From positions 1 through 33,622 of the forward strand of contig DJUX01000016.1 in the NCBI GenBank assembly GCA_002440665.1: a DNA stretch of 33,622 bases. The letters are read 5' to 3'. The stretch comes from Dechloromonas sp. UBA6271. GTDB lineage: Bacteria; Pseudomonadota; Gammaproteobacteria; Burkholderiales; Rhodocyclaceae. Below, piece by piece: positions 1 through 10,350 of this stretch; position 1 is the first letter of the stretch; every line of letters starts with the position of its first letter. The notes under the pieces were generated by a model. That model did no database searches. It had not been told where the DNA came from and saw only the letters and a list, made by a program, of their open reading frames with translations. A program made the position numbers and the translations under genes.

Positions 1-17
1 CGTTTTTACACAGTCTA

Positions 18-326
18 GGCCGGGAGGGTGAGGTCTCCAACGGCTGCTTCGGAGAATTCCAGTTCACTGAACCTGGGTTTGTCTGAATGGCCACTATCGG
101 GAAGCCGCTACTTCCGCTTTGGGTCGGCTGCACTCAGTGATGAAGGTCTGCTTCCGGGAAGCGAAACTCCAACGGCAGCTTTACGGCGATGAACTTGGAG
201 AGGGGTAGTTCGCGTCCCGACCCCAAACGGTCGGTAAGCGCTCTCCAAACCGGCCAGTCAGCCAAGTCCAGGTTCTGCGAACTGGAATGCTCCGAAGCGG
301 CCATTGGCGATTTCACCCTCCCGGCC
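18..326. repeat. Inverted-repeat element with ~75-bp imperfect arms
   Basis: Bases 18-92 and 252-326 are imperfect reverse complements along their whole length. Matching landmarks are GGCCGGGAGGGTGA at 18, CTTCGGAG near 47, ATTCCAGTTC near 56 and CTGAATGGCC near 83, each with its complement in the right arm. The core of about 160 bp holds further GC-rich fragments and no credible gene. Small open frames in it have no Shine-Dalgarno site and unnatural composition. It could be a non-autonomous mobile repeat (MITE-like) or debris of a larger element; no transposase is visible. Confidence 0.7.
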
Positions 327-526
327 ATCAGCCGCCCGTGGCGGTTACATCTAAATTTCTCGTGCCAGGTGGAATTGAATGGCTGGCTTTCGGCGATCAA
401 GTTGATCGCGAGAATTTCAGGACCCGGCCATCAGCCGCCCGTGGCGGTTACATCTTAATTTCTCGTACCAGGTGGAATCGAAAGGCTGGTTTTCGGCGAT
501 CAAGTTGATCGTGAGAATTTCAGGAC
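321..526. repeat. 103-bp tandem duplication (two copies)
   Basis: Copy 1 (321-423) and copy 2 (424-526) both begin CCGGCCATCAGCCGCCCGTG and differ at only a handful of positions. A third copy starts (CCGG at 527) but stops at once. The first copy abuts the right arm of the inverted-repeat element, so the whole 18-530 block is one composite repeat. Both copies carry GGCGATCAAGTTGATCG, which contains a short palindrome (GATCAAGTTGATC). Function unknown. Confidence 0.85.
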
Positions 527-705
527 CCGGCAAAATCTGGACGTAGCGACCCCAAAAATTCGAGCAGCGCGAACGGCAGGTAACTCCTAAGATACCTGTC
601 GCTCGGCCATAGTAGATCGGCCTGCTCATCGGCCGGAGCGGTCTGCAGCAAAAGGGGGCGATGCCATCAGACATTCGCCGTTGGCTGCGACTGGATACGG
701 CGCGA
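527..705. other. Non-coding stretch between repeats and first gene
   Basis: I see no gene here. It contains short inverted repeats (AGGTA...TACCT near 580-600, CGGCC...GGCCG near 619-645) and a purine-rich AAAAGGGGGCG near 653. It may be a continuation of the decayed repeat material to its left. No promoter or terminator is convincing. Confidence 0.4.
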
Positions 706-1095
706 TCATTTCGAAGTATTCAGCTTGCGGCGATCAGGATGTTCGCGGTCGAATCGACGTTCGGCATCGACAAGGTGATGCATCAACACATGGGAAACCA
801 TATTGATGCCTATCCCTGCAAAAAGGGCGGGCAAGAGGTACAGGGCAACCGCCAATTCAGAGACGAAGAAAAAATCATCAGCTATAGAAGAGGATGATTG
901 CGCAAGCCCTTTCAGTTGTTGCAAGAGAAATACATCGACCCCTGCAGTAACAATCATGACTAGCCCAAGCAACAGTACGGTCTTACGGGATATGGCTTTC
1001 TTCCACATCATGAAGGCATAGATGCTGATGGGCAGAATGAGCGAGAAAAGGACCAGCAAAAAAAATTCAATCTCCAAGAAGATCGAGTCGCTCAT
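706..1095 (-). CDS. Small integral membrane protein, unknown function (129 aa)
   Basis: I do not recognise this family. The protein has about three membrane segments (roughly residues 9-30, 38-59 and 77-105) and ends in a charged basic tail (ERRFDREHPDRR). The start is supported by AGGAG about 8 nt upstream of the ATG. It is a single gene between the repeat block and tyrS on the same strand, with a 13-bp palindrome about 75 bp upstream of its start. Its AT-richer codons and repeat neighbourhood suggest an accessory gene. It is probably an inner-membrane protein; no catalytic motif is visible. Confidence 0.75.
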   Translation of the reverse strand: MSDSIFLEIEFFLLVLFSLILPISIYAFMMWKKAISRKTVLLLGLVMIVTAGVDVFLLQQLKGLAQSSSSIADDFFFVSELAVALYLLPALFAGIGINMVSHVLMHHLVDAERRFDREHPDRRKLNTSK

Positions 1096-1168
1096 CTACA
1101 GTTCTCCTATTGACCTTGGTGAATCGTTCGTAGTCTAGGTCCTGCCTTTCATCACGTATGTGTTGCTG

Positions 1169-1181
1169 ATGTCTAAGACAT
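1169..1181. promoter_or_regulatory. 13-bp palindrome upstream of membrane protein gene
   Basis: ATGTCT-A-AGACAT is a perfect 6+1+6 inverted repeat about 75 bp upstream of the start of the minus-strand membrane protein gene. Size and position suit a dimeric repressor or activator site, but no regulator is adjacent, so this is a candidate only. Confidence 0.35.
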
Positions 1182-1291
1182 GTAACAGCGTATTGCGGAC
1201 AACGCGTTACTGAACTGGCAGCCAGAATATGCTCACGAAGCAGACACAACGATTGCAAACGTCATCAGGCCGGAACGGGTCGAAACCAGAC

Positions 1292-1367
1292 CCAGCATCC
1301 GCCATAAATGCAAAAAAAGGCGCCGGCAAGTAAGCTTCTCCGAGCCCTTTTTGAGACTGGATGCTGG
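1292..1367. terminator. Nested inverted repeat with T-runs on both strands, downstream of tyrS
   Basis: CCAGCATCC (1292-1300) pairs with GGATGCTGG (1359-1367). Inside, AAAAAGG (near 1312) pairs with CCTTTTT (near 1346). On the minus strand GGCGCC followed by seven T lies just after tyrS, so the simplest reading is the tyrS transcription terminator. The long outer arms are more than a normal intrinsic terminator needs. Confidence 0.45.
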
Positions 1368-1369
1368 AT

Positions 1370-2644
<1,275 letters not shown>

Positions 2645-2938
2645 TGCATTTTCTCCACGGGATGGGCGTGCCAGGCAAACCGGCAGTGCCGCAAAAAATC
2701 GAACGCGCGATTTTAGCAGAGGCGGGCGTCCAGGCCGTCAGGCGGTGCGGATTTCCGGACCACGTTGCACACTGCGGCCGGGCGAATCCGACCGGAATTT
2801 CCGGTTGACCGCGGCGCTTTGCCGCCGCTCCCGGATGCCGCCGCCGTTCGGGAGCGGTTAGGGCAGGCCGCCGGTTTCGGGTAAAATCGTTTTTTCATTT
2901 CAAAGCGGCACTCTGCCGCTCCTGGCCCGAAAACGACC
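2645..2938. promoter_or_regulatory. tyrS/purM divergent intergenic region with two -10 boxes
   Basis: For tyrS (minus), TGC-TAAAAT reads at 2710-2715 as an extended -10, about 65 nt from the ATG. For purM (plus), TAAAAT lies at 2882-2887, about 50 nt from its ATG. Both continue as TAAAATCG, a form also seen in front of the DedA gene (17929). No good -35 box is visible for either. The stretch between is GC-rich with short inverted repeats (CCGGAA...TTCCGG near 2800) but no T-box-like leader that I can recognise. Confidence 0.5.
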
Positions 2939-3950
<1,012 letters not shown>

Positions 3951-3979
<29 letters not shown>

Positions 3980-4604
3980 CTGGCAATTGCGGGTCGCGGC
4001 ATTTGCCTGCGGCTTGTTATTGCTGAATATGCCCGGACCGCTCCAGGCAGCGGAAAAGGCCGCGCAGAAATCTGCACAAAAATCCGCTCCGGCGAAGAAA
4101 GCCGCCGCGGCCAAGGGGGCAAAAAAGCCGCTTGCCTCACCCCCTTCCGCCGAATTCGGTACCGCAGAAATCATCGAATCGGAAACGACGGGCCTGCATG
4201 GCTCCGCCAGTTTCTACGGCCAGGATTTCCATGGCCGGCGCACGGCTACCGGCGAAATTTTCGACCTGCGCGGCTTCACCGCGGCCAGCAATCATTTTCC
4301 GCTTGGTAGCTGGGTGGCGGTGCGCCGGCTCGACAACAGCCGCTGTGCCATCGTCAAGGTCAACGACCGCATGCATGCCCGGCACCGGCGGCGCGTCATC
4401 GATGTGTCGCGCGGCGTTGCCGAATATCTCGACATGATCCGGGCTGGCGTCGTGCTGGTCCGCGTGGCGCCGCTCAAGAGCAACATACGCAACGATACTT
4501 CCTGCCAGGCGTCTTTCGAAACCGATGCCGCGCAGCCCGTTGCGACGAGCGCAAAGGCTTGGCCTGACGCAGCTTTTCCGCCGCAACTTGATGCGATGCA
4601 CTGA
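3951..4604 (+). CDS. RlpA-like secreted double-psi beta-barrel protein
   Basis: The protein has a signal peptide (hydrophobic core AAFACGLLLLN, cleavage probably after LQA), a Lys/Ala-rich linker, and a double-psi beta-barrel domain of the RlpA type: GSASFYG, FHGRRTATGE and VNDR. RlpA proteins act on denuded peptidoglycan at septa. Here the usual TAAH is TAAS and NDRGPF is NDRMHARH, so lytic activity is uncertain. There is no lipobox and no SPOR domain. The GTG start at 3951 lies inside purM with a poorly placed Shine-Dalgarno site; a TTG near 3987 would leave a shorter but still good signal peptide. Confidence 0.85.
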
Positions 4605-4638
4605 GCGGAATTCGCGCCCGGCCGGCAGGGTAGTTGGA

Positions 4639-4673
4639 TACAATCGAACCTATTACTGACTTTCAGGTCAGTA
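4639..4673 (+). promoter_or_regulatory. Efflux operon promoter with palindromic operator
   Basis: A -10-like TACAAT (4639-4644) is followed by TACTGAC-N6-GTCAGTA (4654-4673), a perfect 7-bp inverted repeat sitting at about +1 to +20, just ahead of the efflux adaptor. Operators of this type and position are typical for TetR-family control of RND pumps. No tetR gene is present in the window, so any regulator would act from elsewhere. Confidence 0.55.
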
Positions 4674-4682
4674 TGAAAAACC

Positions 4683-5888
4683 ATGGCGAACCTTATGAAT
4701 AAAAATACCCGACTCGGCATCATTGCCCTTGCACTGGCCGGCCTCGCCGGCCTTGGCTACTACGCCTACACGGCGAACCGCGCGCCGGCCACCGGGCCTG
4801 GTGCACCGGGCGGCGGGGCGGCTGCAAAACCGGGCGGCGGCCCGGCAGGCGGTTTTGCGATGGCGGTCGAGGTGGCAAAGATCGTGGCAGCGGATTTTTC
4901 AGACGAGGCGAGCGCCGTCGGCAATCTCAAATCGAACGAATCGGTGGTCATGCGGCCGGAAACGCCCGGGCGCATCGCCGCCGTCAATTTCAAGGATGGC
5001 GCCATCGTCGGCAAGGGCGCAGTGTTGGTGACCCTCGATGCTGCGGTGCAGGAAGCGGAATTGCAGCAGGCCAGGGCAAACCTGACGCTGGCTCAGAGCA
5101 ACCACAAGCGCAACCAGGAACTGCTGGAGAAGAAATTCGTCACTGCGCAGGCACTGGACAACTCGGCGGCGACGCTCAAGGTGCAGGAAGCGGCCGTCCA
5201 GCTGGCTGAAGCCAAGGTCGGCCGGATGCGCATCAAGGCACCGTTCAACGGCATGGTCGGCCTGCGCAACGTCAGCGTCGGCGATTACGTCAAGGAAGGC
5301 CAGGACCTGATCAACATCGAGGACATCGGCACGCTGCGGGTGGATTTCAAATTGCCGGAAACCTACCTCGGCCGCGTCGTCAAGGGGCAGGTGGTCGAGG
5401 TCAGCACCGATGCGCTGCCGGGCGAGCAGTTCAAGGCGGTGCTCGATGCGGTGGACCCCATGGTCGACCAGAACGGACGGGCGATTTCCAGCCGCGCCCG
5501 GCTCGACAACGTTTCCGGAAAACTGCGGCCGGGCATGTTCGTCCGCGTCCGCCTGCTCTTCGGCGAGCGCAAGAACGTGCTGATGGCGCCCGAGCAGGCC
5601 ATCGTGCCGGGCGCCCAGCCGACGGTGTTCAAGGTGGTCGACGGCAAGGCGCTGGCGACCAAGGTCAAGCTGGGCGTGCGGCGGGCGGCGCAGGTGGAGA
5701 TCACCGAGGGCCTGGCGGCCGACGATGTGGTTGTCACCGCCGGCCAGCTCAAGCTGCGCGACGGCGCCCCGGTACGGGCAATCGGCGAGGGTAGCCCAGG
5801 TGCGCAGCCGCCGGCGGGGATGATCGGGATGAGCGGAATGGAAGGAATGTCCGGCATGGCGCCGGCCAAGGCGGCGGAAGCCAAATGA
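4683..5888 (+). CDS. RND efflux periplasmic adaptor (membrane fusion protein)
   Basis: This is the periplasmic adaptor that links an inner-membrane RND pump to an outer-membrane channel. It has an N-terminal membrane anchor (about residues 9-27), a Gly/Pro/Ala-rich linker, a lipoyl half-motif, an alpha-helical hairpin (QARANLTLAQSNHKRNQELL), the second lipoyl half (MRIKAPFNGMVGLR), then beta-barrel and membrane-proximal domains. The tail, residues about 378-393, is unusually rich in Met and Gly. A second ATG at 4695 is an alternative start. Its stop overlaps the pump gene by 4 nt (ATGA). No outer-membrane factor follows. Confidence 0.95.
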   Translation: MANLMNKNTRLGIIALALAGLAGLGYYAYTANRAPATGPGAPGGGAAAKPGGGPAGGFAMAVEVAKIVAADFSDEASAVGNLKSNESVVMRPETPGRIAAVNFKDGAIVGKGAVLVTLDAAVQEAELQQARANLTLAQSNHKRNQELLEKKFVTAQALDNSAATLKVQEAAVQLAEAKVGRMRIKAPFNGMVGLRNVSVGDYVKEGQDLINIEDIGTLRVDFKLPETYLGRVVKGQVVEVSTDALPGEQFKAVLDAVDPMVDQNGRAISSRARLDNVSGKLRPGMFVRVRLLFGERKNVLMAPEQAIVPGAQPTVFKVVDGKALATKVKLGVRRAAQVEITEGLAADDVVVTAGQLKLRDGAPVRAIGEGSPGAQPPAGMIGMSGMEGMSGMAPAKAAEAK

Positions 5889-8800
5889 AGATTTCCGAAA
5901 TCTGCATCAAGCGGCCGGTCTTCGCCACCGTGCTGTCGCTGGTGGTGATGCTGATCGGCATCGTTTCCTACACCCGCCTGCCGGTGCGCGAGTACCCGAA
6001 GATCGACGAGCCGGTGGTGACGGTCGACACGACCTATCGCGGCGCTTCGGCCGAGATCATCGAGTCGCAGGTGACCAAGCCGCTAGAGGATTCGCTGGCC
6101 GGCATCGAGGGCGTCGAGGTCATCACCTCGATCTCGCGCGCCGAGAACAGCCAGATTTCGGTGCGCTTCAAGCTCGAACGCGCCCCCGATTCGGCGGCGG
6201 CCGACGTCCGCGACCGCGTCTCGCGAGTCCGCAACAAGCTGCCCGATTCGGTCGACGAGCCGGTGATCGCCAAGGTCGAGGCCGACGCCAATCCGATCAT
6301 CTGGATCGCCTTCTCTTCGGACAAGCATTCGGCGCTCGAAGTGACCGATTTCGCCAGCCGCATCGTCAAGCCGCGTCTGCAGACCCTGCCGGGGGCGGCC
6401 GACGTGCGCATCTTCGGCGACCGCAAGTTCGCCATGCGCATCTGGCTCGATCGCCAGCGCCTCGCCGCCTACCAGCTGACCCCGGCCGATGTCGAGGATG
6501 CGCTCAGGAAGCAGAACGTCGAGGTGCCGGCCGGGCGGATCGAGAGCCGCGAGCGCGAGTTCTCGGTGGTCGCCAATACCGACCTGACGACGCCGGAAGG
6601 TTTCGGCGCCATTGTCGTCAAGACGGCGAACGGCTACCCGGTGCGCATCGCCGACCTCGGGCGCGTCGAAATCGCTGCCGCTTCCGAACGCAGTTCGGTG
6701 CGCTTCAACGGCCGTTCGGCGGTGGCGCTCGGCGTCATCAAGCAGGCGACGGCCAATCCGCTGGAACTGTCAAAGGCCCTGCGCGCCGAGTTGCCCAAGA
6801 TCACCAGCGAGCTGCCGCCCGGCATGCGCGCCGACATCGCCTACGACTCGTCGATCTTCATCGACCGCTCGATCGAGGCGGTGTTCAAGACCATCGGCGA
6901 GGCGATCCTGCTGGTGCTGGCGATCATCTTCTTCTTCCTGCGCAACTTCCGGGCGACGCTGATTCCGCTGGTGACCATCCCGGTCTCGCTGGTCGGCGCC
7001 TTCGCCATCATGTTCATGCTCGGCTTCACGATCAACACGCTGACCCTGCTGGCGCTGGTGCTGGCCATCGGCCTGGTGGTCGATGATGCCATCGTCGTGC
7101 TGGAAAACATCTACCGCCACATCGAGGAAGGCATGCCGAAAATGCAGGCTGCCTTGCAGGGCTCGCAGGAAATCGGCTTCGCCGTCGTCGCGATGACGCT
7201 CACCCTGGCGGCGGTGTACGCCCCGGTCGCCTTTATGACCGGGCGCACCGGCAAGCTGTTCATCGAGTTCGCGCTGACCTTGGCCGGCGCCGTGCTGGTT
7301 TCCGGCTTCGTCGCGCTGACCCTGTCGCCGATGATGTGCTCGCTGCTGCTCAAGCATGAGGAAAAGCACGGCAAGGCCTTCCTGATGATTGAAGGTTTCC
7401 TGAACTGGCTGAATTCCGGCTACAAACGGGTGTTGACCGCAGCACTCGCGCGGCGCTGGATCATCATGACCGGCTTCGTCGCCGTTGCCGCCTCCTGCGT
7501 CGCGCTGCTCGGCGTGCTGAAGTCAGAACTGGCGCCGGTCGAGGACCGCGGCGTCATCCTCGGCGTCTTCCTCGGGCCGGATGGCGCGACACTCGACTAC
7601 ACCGACAAGTACGCGCGCCAGATCGAAGGCATCTACAGCCAGACCAAGGATGTCGAGCGCTTTTTCGTCGTTTCCGGCAACCCGACCGTCAGCCAGGGCA
7701 TTTCCTTCGTCGGCCTGACCGACTGGAAGGCGCGCGATCGCCGTTCGGCGGACGTCGCCAAGGAGCTGTTCCCGAAATTCATGGGCATCCCCGGCGTCCT
7801 CGCCTTCCCGGTGACGCCGCCGTCGCTTGGCCAGAGCCCGCGCGAACGACCGATCAATTTCGTCATCGTCACCTCGGCTTCGTATGAGGAGTTGCAGGAG
7901 GTGACCAGCCAGTTCCTGACCGAGCTGGCCAAGAACCCCGGGCTGACCAACGTCGATACCGACCTCAAGCTGAACAAGCCGGAACTGTCGGTCGAGGTCA
8001 AGCGCGACAAGGCGGCCGACATGGGCGTGCCGGTAGAGACCATCGGCCGCACGCTGGAAACCCTGCTCGGCGGGCGCCAGGTGACCCGTTTCAAGCGCGA
8101 CGGCGAACAGTACGACGTGATTGTGCAGGTCGCCGACGCCGATCGCCGCAATCCCGAAGACATCCGCGACATCTACGCGCGCGGTCGCGACGGCAGCATG
8201 ATCTCGCTCGACAACCTGGTCGGCGTCAAGGAAACCATCGCGCCGCGCGAACTCAACCACTTCGGCCAGCGCCGCGCGGTGACCATCACCGCCAACCTGG
8301 CACCGGGTTACACGATGGGCGAGGCACTGAGTTCCATGGACGGCATCGCCAACCAGCTGCTCAAGCCCGGCTACGCGGTCGATTACAACGGCCAGACACG
8401 CGAGTTCCGGCAGTCGTCCTCCTCGCTCGGGCTGACCTTCACCCTGGCCCTGGCTTTCATCTACCTGGTGCTGGCGGCGCAGTTCGAGAGTTTCCGCGAT
8501 CCGTTCATCATCATGCTGACGGTGCCGCTGTCGATGGCCGGCGCCCTGCTGGCGCTGTGGCTGAGCGGCGGTACGCTCAACGTCTATAGCCAGATCGGGC
8601 TGGTGACGCTGGTCGGCCTGATCACCAAGCACGGCATCCTGATCGTCGAATTCGCCAACCAGCTGCAGGAGAAGGGCATGGAGCTGAAGGAAGCGGTCAT
8701 CGAGTCGGCGACGCTGCGCCTGCGGCCGATCCTGATGACCACCGGCGCCATGGTGCTCGGCGCTTTGCCGCTGGCGCTGGCGACCGGCGCCGGCGCGGAA

Positions 8801-8929
8801 TCGCGGCAGCAGATCGGCTGGGTCATCGTCGGCGGGCTGCTGCTCGGCACCTTCTTCACGCTGTTCGTGGTGCCGACGGTGTACACGCTGCTGGCGGCAC
8901 GCAAGACGCCCGAGGCAGTCGCCGCCTGA
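5885..8929 (+). CDS. RND-family efflux pump, inner membrane subunit
   Basis: This proton-driven trimeric transporter of the AcrB/MexF class has the usual 12-helix layout with two large periplasmic loops. The paired aspartates of TM4 needed for proton relay are present (GLVVDDAIVVLEN, around residues 399-401), as is the TM1 start FATVLSLVVMLIG. The length of 1014 aa fits drug-type (HAE1) pumps. Substrates cannot be told from sequence. It is translationally coupled to the adaptor. The sodium symporter gene follows 29 nt later and may be co-transcribed. Confidence 0.97.
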   Translation: MKISEICIKRPVFATVLSLVVMLIGIVSYTRLPVREYPKIDEPVVTVDTTYRGASAEIIESQVTKPLEDSLAGIEGVEVITSISRAENSQISVRFKLERAPDSAAADVRDRVSRVRNKLPDSVDEPVIAKVEADANPIIWIAFSSDKHSALEVTDFASRIVKPRLQTLPGAADVRIFGDRKFAMRIWLDRQRLAAYQLTPADVEDALRKQNVEVPAGRIESREREFSVVANTDLTTPEGFGAIVVKTANGYPVRIADLGRVEIAAASERSSVRFNGRSAVALGVIKQATANPLELSKALRAELPKITSELPPGMRADIAYDSSIFIDRSIEAVFKTIGEAILLVLAIIFFFLRNFRATLIPLVTIPVSLVGAFAIMFMLGFTINTLTLLALVLAIGLVVDDAIVVLENIYRHIEEGMPKMQAALQGSQEIGFAVVAMTLTLAAVYAPVAFMTGRTGKLFIEFALTLAGAVLVSGFVALTLSPMMCSLLLKHEEKHGKAFLMIEGFLNWLNSGYKRVLTAALARRWIIMTGFVAVAASCVALLGVLKSELAPVEDRGVILGVFLGPDGATLDYTDKYARQIEGIYSQTKDVERFFVVSGNPTVSQGISFVGLTDWKARDRRSADVAKELFPKFMGIPGVLAFPVTPPSLGQSPRERPINFVIVTSASYEELQEVTSQFLTELAKNPGLTNVDTDLKLNKPELSVEVKRDKAADMGVPVETIGRTLETLLGGRQVTRFKRDGEQYDVIVQVADADRRNPEDIRDIYARGRDGSMISLDNLVGVKETIAPRELNHFGQRRAVTITANLAPGYTMGEALSSMDGIANQLLKPGYAVDYNGQTREFRQSSSSLGLTFTLALAFIYLVLAAQFESFRDPFIIMLTVPLSMAGALLALWLSGGTLNVYSQIGLVTLVGLITKHGILIVEFANQLQEKGMELKEAVIESATLRLRPILMTTGAMVLGALPLALATGAGAESRQQIGWVIVGGLLLGTFFTLFVVPTVYTLLAARKTPEAVAA

Positions 8930-8958
8930 GCGGTACGTCAATCAGGAGCACAAGCATC

Positions 8959-10314
8959 ATGGATTCCACCGCAGTCGCGCGCAGTCACTGGTCGAGCCGC
9001 TGGGCCTTCGTTTTGGTCACCGCCGGATCGGCCATCGGCCTCGGCAACATCTGGAAGTTCCCCTACATGACAGGCACCAATGGCGGCAGCGCCTTCGTGC
9101 TCGTCTACCTGCTCTGCATCGCCTTCATCGGCGTGCCGCTGCTGATGGCGGAAACCATGCTCGGCCGTCGCGGGCAGGCCAACCCGGTCGGCTCGATGCG
9201 CCGGGTAGTCGCCGAAGCCGGGGCGCATCCCGGCTGGATCGCCATCGGCTTCATCGGCATTCTCGGGGCGCTGATGATCCTCTCCTTCTACAGTGTCGTT
9301 GCCGGCTGGATTCTCGACTACGCCATGCGTTCCTTCTCTGGCTTCGCCGGCCTCACCAAGGCGGAGGCCGGGGCCGCTTTTGCCGCGCTGCTCGCCGATC
9401 CGCTGCGCCTGATCGGCTGGCATACGGTGTTCATGATCCTCACTGCGCTGGTCGTCGCCAGCGGCGTCACCAGCGGCATCGAGCGCGCCAACAAGATCAT
9501 GATGCCGGCGCTGTTTGCCATCATCGTCGCGCTAATCGTCTACGGCATCTTCGCCGCCGACATGGCGGCGGCAGTGCGCTTCATGTTTCACTTCGATTTC
9601 GGTGCCGTTCGGCGCGAGGTCGTGCTATCGGCGATGGGCCATGCCTTCTTCACGCTCAGTCTGGGCATGGGGGCGATCATGGCCTACGGTTCCTACCTCG
9701 ACCGCGGCACCTCGATCATGCGCACGGCCTTCTACGTCGCCCTGGCCGACACCGGCATCGCACTGATGGCCGGCCTCGCCATCTTTGCCATCGTCTTCGC
9801 CCAGGGGCTCGAACCGGCCAGCGGCCCGGGCCTGATCCTGCAGACGCTGCCGCTGGCCTTTGCACAGATGCCGGGCGGCGCCGTGGTCGGGCCGCTGTTC
9901 TTCATCCTGGTCATCTTTGCCGCGTGGACCTCGTCGATTTCGCTGATGGAACCTTTCGCGGCTTTCCTCATCGAGCGTTTCGGACTGTCGCGCCGCGCTG
10001 CGGTCGGCGGCATGGGGCTGGTCGCCTGGTTGCTCGGCATCGCTGTCGCGCTGTCCTTCAACGAATGGAGCGGCTTCAAGATTCTCGGGCTGGGCATCTT
10101 CGACCTGCTTGACACCCTGACGACCAAGATCATGATGCCGCTGGCCGGGCTGCTGATCGCGCTGTTCGTCGGCTGGGTCATGCGCCGCCACCATGTCGCG
10201 GAAGAAATGGGCCTGTCCGTGGCGCAGCTGGGCATCTGGCTGAACGTCCTGCGCTTTGGCTCGCCGCTGGCGATCGGCCTCATCTTCCTGCACGTCGTCG
10301 GCGTCATCGGCTGA
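8959..10314 (+). CDS. Sodium-dependent transporter, NSS/SNF family
   Basis: This LeuT-fold symporter probably takes up an amino acid or related solute with sodium. TM1 carries the family signature GSAIGLGNIWKFPY (residues 23-36), which contributes to the sodium and substrate sites; TM2 follows (NGGSAFVLVYLL) with about nine more hydrophobic segments. The length (451 aa) fits the shorter 11-helix bacterial members. AGGAG lies about 11 nt before the ATG. It follows the efflux pump by 29 nt and ends convergently with miaA. The substrate is not predictable here. Confidence 0.95.
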   Translation: MDSTAVARSHWSSRWAFVLVTAGSAIGLGNIWKFPYMTGTNGGSAFVLVYLLCIAFIGVPLLMAETMLGRRGQANPVGSMRRVVAEAGAHPGWIAIGFIGILGALMILSFYSVVAGWILDYAMRSFSGFAGLTKAEAGAAFAALLADPLRLIGWHTVFMILTALVVASGVTSGIERANKIMMPALFAIIVALIVYGIFAADMAAAVRFMFHFDFGAVRREVVLSAMGHAFFTLSLGMGAIMAYGSYLDRGTSIMRTAFYVALADTGIALMAGLAIFAIVFAQGLEPASGPGLILQTLPLAFAQMPGGAVVGPLFFILVIFAAWTSSISLMEPFAAFLIERFGLSRRAAVGGMGLVAWLLGIAVALSFNEWSGFKILGLGIFDLLDTLTTKIMMPLAGLLIALFVGWVMRRHHVAEEMGLSVAQLGIWLNVLRFGSPLAIGLIFLHVVGVIG

Positions 10315-10331
10315 ACGCGGCTACCGCGTTC
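10313..10331. terminator. Hairpin between transporter and miaA
   Basis: GAACGCGG-CTA-CCGCGTTC is a perfect 8-bp stem with a 3-nt loop that overlaps the transporter's stop codon. There is no T-run on either side, so it is a weak intrinsic terminator candidate, perhaps bidirectional since miaA ends 20 bp away on the other strand. Confidence 0.4.
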
Positions 10332-10350
10332 GCTACGGCCGAACGCCGGT

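Noticed and set aside
134..674. Short frames in the repeat block (both strands)
   Set aside because: They run through the inverted and tandem repeats, repeat the same peptide because the DNA is duplicated, and lack ribosome sites. Kept as repeats, not genes.
1067..1258. 63-codon minus-strand frame upstream of the small membrane protein
   Set aside because: It overlaps the start of the better-supported gene and has no Shine-Dalgarno site; probably leader DNA.
7523..8941. 472-codon antisense frame across the RND pump gene
   Set aside because: Arg/Gln/His-rich shadow composition opposite a clear pump gene with all expected motifs.
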